DNA of 19,099 nt. It comes from an uncultured Eubacteriales bacterium. Its GTDB lineage: Bacteria; Bacillota; Clostridia; Oscillospirales; Acutalibacteraceae. Positions 15,092 through 19,099 of this stretch are shown here, in pieces; the stretch's first letter is position 1, and each line of letters starts with the position of its first letter. A program made the position numbers and the translations under genes. The notes below the pieces were generated by a model. It made no database searches and was not told where the DNA came from. It saw only the letters and a program-made list of their open reading frames with translations. The stretch spans positions 1 to 19,099 of the forward strand of contig ONEU01000057.1 in the NCBI GenBank assembly GCA_900316925.1, in the 5' to 3' direction.

Positions 15092-16009
15092 ATGAATATA
15101 GAAAAGAAGAGCCGCAAGGTACTGTCGTCGGACCTGAGACATTATCTTGCAGGCATGATGTATATTCCGGAGGGAGAGATCAAGGGCATTTTCCAGATTG
15201 CTCACGGAATGAGGGAGCATATCGGCTGCTATGATGCCTTTATGCGGGAGATTGCGGAAGAGGGCTATCTGGTGTTTGGGTATGACCATCTGGGGCATGG
15301 CCATACGGTAGACAATCCGTCGGAATTCGGCTATTTCAGCAGCCATGACGGGTGGCGCCACCTGGTGAATGATGTGACCGTGTTTGCGGAGGACGTTCGT
15401 GAGGAATACGGCAGGGATATCCCGTATGTCCTGATGGGATTCAGCATGGGATCGTTCATCGTCCGTCTCAACGCTGCCGAGTTCAACCATCAGGATAAGC
15501 TGATCGTCATGGGCACCGGCGGCTACAATCCGCAGTGCGGTCTGGGAATCGCCCTGATCAGGACCGTCAAGGGGATCCGGGGAGAGCATTATGTTTCTCC
15601 TGTGATCCAGACGCAGGTGTTCGGCAGTTATAATGAACGGTTCCCGGAAGACGGAGAGCTTGGCTGGCTTTCCAGCATGGAGGAATCCAGGCGGGAATAT
15701 GAAAACGACCCGCTGTGTTCGTTTGAGTTCACCATGTCCGCCATGGAGGATCTTCTGACCCTCAGCGACGAATGTAACAAGAGATGGTGGTACACCGAGA
15801 TAGATAAGACAAAGCCCATCCTGCTGCTTTCCGGGGCAGACGATCCCCTGGGCAATTACGGCAGCGCTATCCATGATGTCTGCAACAGACTGCAGGAAAG
15901 CGGTGCGCAGGCAGAGATGAAGCTCTATGAGGGCTGCCGCCATGTCATCCTGAAGGATAAGCTCAGCGGCGAGGTCATCAGGGATATCAAGCAGTTCCTG
16001 AAAAAGTAA
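15092..16009 (+). CDS. Alpha/beta hydrolase, monoacylglycerol lipase / lysophospholipase type
   Basis: The 305-residue protein has the hydrolase fold with oxyanion segment QIAHGMREH (35-43), GYDHLGHGHT (63-72), nucleophile Ser118 in GFSMGS, acid Asp251 in SGADDPLG and base His284 in GCRHVIL. Pfam's serine aminopeptidase S33 / Hydrolase_4 group covers this pattern, and members often cleave monoacylglycerols or lysophospholipids. There is no signal peptide, so it should act in the cytoplasm. It lies 15 bp after glpK with a good GGAG site eight bases before the ATG, so the two are probably one operon: release of glycerol from glycerides, then phosphorylation. The substrate is an inference from context; other esters are possible. 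Confidence 0.87.
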   Translation: MNIEKKSRKVLSSDLRHYLAGMMYIPEGEIKGIFQIAHGMREHIGCYDAFMREIAEEGYLVFGYDHLGHGHTVDNPSEFGYFSSHDGWRHLVNDVTVFAEDVREEYGRDIPYVLMGFSMGSFIVRLNAAEFNHQDKLIVMGTGGYNPQCGLGIALIRTVKGIRGEHYVSPVIQTQVFGSYNERFPEDGELGWLSSMEESRREYENDPLCSFEFTMSAMEDLLTLSDECNKRWWYTEIDKTKPILLLSGADDPLGNYGSAIHDVCNRLQESGAQAEMKLYEGCRHVILKDKLSGEVIRDIKQFLKK

Positions 16010-16015
16010 CCCCTC

Positions 16016-16066
16016 AAAGACAGGGAAAGCTCTTGCAGAAGGGAATTTCCGTGTCTTTGTTTTGTT
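16016..16066 (+). terminator. Probable terminator of the glpK operon
   Basis: AAAGACAGGGAAA (16016-16028) pairs with TTTCCGTGTCTTT (16046-16058) with one mismatch. The T-rich GTTTTGTT follows. It lies just after the hydrolase stop codon. Confidence 0.7.
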
Positions 16067-16132
16067 GGACAAAAATATCCCGTTTGGATGAAAAATCCGT
16101 TGAAACCGGTTCCTTCTTTGGACAGACTGTGG

Positions 16133-16138
16133 TATAAT
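16133..16138 (+). promoter_or_regulatory. -10 box upstream of the antiporter gene
   Basis: A perfect TATAAT lies at 16133-16138 with only a poor -35 match (TTCCTT at 16110-16115, 17 bp spacing). Transcription from here would give a leader of about 90 nt that contains the whole hairpin at 16161-16204. Confidence 0.45.
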
Positions 16139-16160
16139 CTTGATGGCGCGGGATGTCTGT

Positions 16161-16208
16161 GCCAGCGGGAACGATTTTCTGTGACGGAAATCAACCCCGT
16201 TGGCTTTT
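16161..16208 (+). promoter_or_regulatory. Terminator-like leader hairpin, possible attenuator of the antiporter gene
   Basis: GCCAGCGGG (16161-16169) pairs with CCCGTTGGC (16196-16204). After a symmetrical AAC/AAC internal loop, GATTTTC pairs with GGAAATC around a six-base loop, and TTTT follows directly. It lies after the -10 box and before the ribosome-binding site, so it would be in the mRNA leader. The ion-sensing riboswitch types I know were not recognised. Confidence 0.55.
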
Positions 16209-16234
16209 GCCGCGGCAGGAAGGAATGATTCAGG

Positions 16235-17509
16235 ATGGAGAATTTTTTGGTAATATTTGTCGTGCTGATCTCGCTGGTGTGCCTGTTCGGATTCTTTAAC
16301 GAAAAGGTGAGCAAATTCACGCATGAGATCGCACTGATGCTTTTTTCGGCGGTGGCCGGTATCTTCCTGCTTGTGACGGTGACATTCACCAGGGGAACGT
16401 CTGTCGGCGATGTGCTCGAAAAGGCGAATTTCCTCAATATTGAAGGCTTTCTGGTGGACGGCGTTCTGTCATTCATGCTGTTTGCGGGAGCCTGCCACAT
16501 GAAACTGTCGGATTTCAGGAAATTTTCCCGGCAGGTTTCGGTGCTGGCCTTTGTCTGCACTCTGCTCGGAGCAGCTTTCTACGGCTTGCTGTTCTATGGG
16601 GCGGGTTTATTGCTGGGACTGCCCGTGTCCCTGCCGGTCTGCCTGATGTTCGGCAGCATCGTTGCCCCTACCGATCCCATCGCGGCAACCAGTATCCTCG
16701 GGAAATTCGGTCTGCCCAAGAACATCTCTTTTCTGATCCAGGGAGAATCCCTGTTCAACGACGGCGTTGGCGTTGCCCTGTTTGTGTGTTTTTCCGGTCT
16801 TGTGACAGCCACCTCCTCCGCCGGCTTTGTCAGCGTGATGCTCCAGGAGATTTTCGGAGCGGTTGCGGTAGGCGTTGCGGTCACAGCCGTTTGCTTCCTG
16901 ATGTACCGCTATACCAAAAATGCTGCACTCGGCATCTTTGTCAGCCTGATGAATGTATCGCTGGCGTATGTGATCTGCGAATGGCTCGGTTTTTCGGGAG
17001 CAATCGCATCGGTGGTCTGCGGCATCCTGTTTTCCACGCTGCGTTCACGCTGCTGCGCCCAGGATATCCCCGAAAAGGCACAGCTCTTTGATTCCTTCTG
17101 GGAAACAATTGATATGCTGCTCAATTCGCTGCTGTACGTCATGCTGGGACTGACATTTGTCCATATCCTGCAGATGGAGCACGTCATCCTCGTTTCACTG
17201 GTCGCCATTGTGATAAACCTGATTGCCCGTTTTGGCAGCCTGTCTGTGTCGTCACTGATGATCGGAAAGATCCCTGACGGATACAACAAGCTCAATTTTA
17301 TCAAGCTGCTGACATGGGGCGGACTGCGCGGAGGCTTATCCGTTGCGCTGGCGCTCAGCACAAAGGGAATGGTGCCGGAGAATATCTATTACGTCATTCT
17401 CGGCGGTACCTATGCCATCGTATTCTTTACCACGGTGATCCAGGGAATGACCATGAGACCCGTATATCAGCGCATCAGCCGCTCGGTACTGAAAAAGAAT
17501 CAGACGTAA
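16235..17509 (+). CDS. CPA1-family Na+/H+ antiporter (NhaP-like)
   Basis: The 424-residue integral membrane protein has about 11-12 hydrophobic helices. CPA1 signatures are present: FGSIVAPTDPIAATSILGK at 139-157 with Thr146-Asp147-Pro148, ESLFNDGVGVALF at 171-183 with the ion-binding Asn175-Asp176 pair, conserved Arg332 and GGLRGGLSVALAL at about 362-374. The Asn-Asp pair indicates electroneutral exchange of Na+ (or K+/Li+) for H+ as in NhaP and eukaryotic NHE relatives. There is no cytoplasmic TrkA or cyclic-nucleotide domain; the C-terminus is short. The ribosome-binding site AGGAAGGA lies 10 bases before ATG 16235. It is monocistronic, with its own leader hairpin and a strong terminator. 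Ion preference is not readable. Confidence 0.92.
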   Translation: MENFLVIFVVLISLVCLFGFFNEKVSKFTHEIALMLFSAVAGIFLLVTVTFTRGTSVGDVLEKANFLNIEGFLVDGVLSFMLFAGACHMKLSDFRKFSRQVSVLAFVCTLLGAAFYGLLFYGAGLLLGLPVSLPVCLMFGSIVAPTDPIAATSILGKFGLPKNISFLIQGESLFNDGVGVALFVCFSGLVTATSSAGFVSVMLQEIFGAVAVGVAVTAVCFLMYRYTKNAALGIFVSLMNVSLAYVICEWLGFSGAIASVVCGILFSTLRSRCCAQDIPEKAQLFDSFWETIDMLLNSLLYVMLGLTFVHILQMEHVILVSLVAIVINLIARFGSLSVSSLMIGKIPDGYNKLNFIKLLTWGGLRGGLSVALALSTKGMVPENIYYVILGGTYAIVFFTTVIQGMTMRPVYQRISRSVLKKNQT

Positions 17510-17517
17510 TGCGGACG

Positions 17518-17559
17518 GCCGCAGGTGATCTTTCGGAAAAGAGATCATCTGCGGCTTTT
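17518..17559 (+). terminator. Intrinsic terminator of the antiporter gene
   Basis: GCCGCAGGTGATCT (17518-17531) pairs with AGATCATCTGCGGC (17542-17555) over 14 bp with one wobble. TTTT follows directly and another T run comes shortly after. Confidence 0.92.
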
Positions 17560-17599
17560 CTGATGCTGATTTTTTGTGAAGAAATTTCCGGAAAAGAAC

Positions 17600-17626
17600 G
17601 CGACAGGGTCAGGATAGTGCTATAAT
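17600..17626 (+). promoter_or_regulatory. Possible promoter of the downstream secreted-protein gene
   Basis: A perfect TATAAT lies at 17621-17626 with a partial -35 (GCGACA at 17600-17605, 15 bp spacing). It would give a leader of about 205 nt before ATG 17837. A second, weaker -10 candidate, TATAAA, is at 17803-17808. Confidence 0.4.
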
Positions 17627-17639
17627 AAAGGGAATGTGA

Positions 17640-17700
17640 GGGTGCTGTTCCCCTCCGGCAGACAAGCGGTGTGACCGGAAGGGCAGCCGTACTGGGGAAA
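17640..17700 (+). other. Possible structured leader RNA, family not recognised
   Basis: TTCCCC (17648-17653) can pair with GGGGAA (17694-17699). Immediately inside, TCCGG (17654-17658) can pair with CCGGA (17675-17679). GCTG (17644-17647) could pair with CAGC (17684-17687) to form a pseudoknot. It lies in the predicted long leader of the secreted-protein gene. The cobalamin, FMN and cyclic-di-GMP consensus patterns were considered and do not fit. Confidence 0.3.
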
Positions 17701-17836
17701 ATAGATAAAAATGAGAAATGGATATGGTCAGATATGACGATTTATGGGAGGCGGTGAAAGGAAGTTACAAGAAAAATTGAATTTAAAAAAACAATGTGTT
17801 AGTATAAAACCATAAAATAGGGGAGGAGTGCTTGAA

Positions 17837-19099
17837 ATGATGAAAAAAGGAATGAAACGAACACTCAGCAGCATGACGGCACTGACAATCGTTACAGGAA
17901 CTGTTTCGTTGGGCGGTGGGCGGCATCTGCGGCGAATGACACACTGGTGGCGGATTACTACTCCGTGAATAAAACCGGAATGGGCGTGCAGAAAACGATT
18001 ACGGTGGACGGCGCTGTGGATGATTGGGACAGCAGTATGCTGATTGCCCAGGGAGCGGCGAATGATGACCCGCGCGTGTACCGTCCGGACGCAATGTATG
18101 AGCTGCCGACGGATCTCTATGCACTCTATGGCGCATACGATGACGAAAAGCTCTATCTGATGTGGGAAATGACCAATGTACAGGATGTGGTGGCTCCTGA
18201 TGAGGAGTATCCGCTGACAGACGGCACTCTCTATGAACAGATGAATCTGCCGATGTTTATTGCTGTGGATACGGGAAAGTCCGACACCATCGGTAAGAAC
18301 GGCAAAACATGGGACGGCGGGACGCTCTGGAACAGCGGGATTACCTTTGAGAAGAGCTTCAACCGACTGATCGCCGTGTCTACCAACGGCGGCAGTGATG
18401 CGGCTATCTATGCCGGCAGCGGGGACGGATTGATCCGGCGCCCATGGGAGAAGGAGCTCAGTCGGGGATCGAACTGAGCTACGAGAAAGGCATCATCAGT
18501 AAAAATGTGTACGGTATCAACGGAACGGGACGCCCCGCCGGAGATATGTGCAGTCCTGATGCAGAGTGGGTGGACTTCAATACCGTCGGGCACCGGAGCG
18601 CCTCGATGGATTACCACTATGAAATGTCCGTGAAGCTCTCCCGTCTGGGCATTACCAAAGAGGATATCGAGCAGGGCGGCATAGGCGTCATGCTGGTGTT
18701 GACCGGCGGCCAGTCCGGTGTGGACAGCCTGCCCTATGATCTGTCGATGAATGACCACGCCGGTGACAGTGAGTCCGGCAGTCAGGATGATGACGGCAGT
18801 CTGGAAAAGTTTGACAAGGATCATGTGACAACCGCCTTTGCCAGGATCGGCAAAAATGCCCCGGCACTTACCAATACCTCCACCGTCTCTTCCGCCACTA
18901 TTACACAAGGACAGAGCGTGACTGTAAATTGCTCGTCTACCGGCGGAACAGGTACCAAGCAATACGCAGTCTACTATAAGCTGAGCACCAAAACCGACTG
19001 GACGAAAGCACAGGATTACTCCACCACGACTGCTGTAACCGTCAAGCCGACAGAGGTTGGGAAGTACGATATCCGTGTCGATGCCAAGGACGGCAGCGG
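17837..19099 (+). pseudogene. Secreted protein with CBM9/DOMON-like domain and Ig-like repeat, two frameshifts, 3' end beyond window
   Basis: ATG 17837, after GGGGAGGAG, starts a typical signal peptide (MMKKGMKRTL, then a hydrophobic core). That frame hits a stop after 43 codons. The sense continues in another frame from about 17917 with a cleavage-like AASAAND, then TVDGAVDDWDS, ANDDPRVYR, LYALYGAYDDEKLYLMWEM up to about 18430. It then changes frame again into IDPAPMGEGAQ and stays open to the window edge. The domain (about 18000-18850) resembles CBM9/DOMON-like beta-sandwiches found with carbohydrate-active enzymes. At about 18867 an Ig-like module begins (LTNTSTVSS, YAVYYKLS) matching those of the first gene. 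Both breaks are restored by adding one base beside a G run, so either a decayed gene or sequence errors. A glycoside hydrolase or starch-binding protein is possible but not shown. Confidence 0.75.

Noticed and set aside
13646..16324. An 892-codon open frame on the minus strand opposite glpK and the hydrolase
   Set aside because: It is a mirror frame of two well-recognised genes, has a composition unlike a real protein (rich in His, Gln, Arg), no family motifs and no good ribosome-binding site. It reflects codon bias on the other strand.
17640..17700. Cobalamin, FMN or cyclic-di-GMP riboswitch
   Set aside because: Some short elements look similar (GGGCAGCC, CCGG pairs), but the conserved core sequences of these classes are not present in order on either strand.
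17718..17780. A 20-codon leader peptide (MDMVRYDDLW...) before the CBM9/DOMON-like gene
   Set aside because: The ribosome-binding site is poor and nothing in the codons suggests attenuation. A frame this short is expected by chance.

Overview
The window looks like a chromosome segment of a gut Firmicute of the Ruminococcus / Oscillospiraceae type. The support is protein style: large secreted proteins built from YDG-type and 92-residue Ig-like repeats, a RelQ-type alarmone synthetase, a short-form CstA and a CPA1 antiporter. Strong AGGAGG ribosome-binding sites and intermediate G+C fit the same picture. No rRNA, tRNA, CRISPR array, transposase or integrase was found.

Layout. Positions 3-3839 hold the 3' part of a very large secreted protein: YDG repeats, a papain-like cysteine-peptidase domain, a beta-rich region and five Ig-like repeats of exactly 276 bp each. 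A clear terminator follows. Positions 4040-6686 are a probable operon of small alarmone synthetase, OmpR-type response regulator and sensor histidine kinase, with a good promoter in front and a terminator behind. On the minus strand, 11274 to 6845 is a three-gene cluster: a coiled-coil AAA+ ATPase of the McrB type, a DUF2357/PD-(D/E)XK nuclease of the McrC type, and a small predicted lipoprotein. This is the best candidate for a defence system. The 570-bp gene-free stretch 11275-11845 holds the promoter of that cluster and a repeat-like element with similar inverted ends, two hairpins and a five-unit 21-22-bp tandem repeat.

Positions 11846-13312 (minus) encode CstA. It is divergent from a glpK plus monoacylglycerol-lipase-like pair (13592-16009), which together could release and phosphorylate glycerol from glycerides. 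A CPA1 Na+/H+ antiporter (16235-17509) follows, preceded by a leader hairpin that resembles an attenuator. The window ends in the 5' part of another secreted protein (17837 to the edge): a signal peptide, a CBM9/DOMON-like sugar-binding-type domain, then the same Ig-like module as in the first gene. As given, this reading frame is broken twice by one-base losses next to G runs, so it is either a pseudogene or carries sequence errors.

Functional picture: an anaerobe that handles polymers at its surface, with nutrient and stress genes (alarmone, CstA, glycerol use, cation antiport) and one McrBC-like defence island. All family assignments come from reading motifs. No database search was run.
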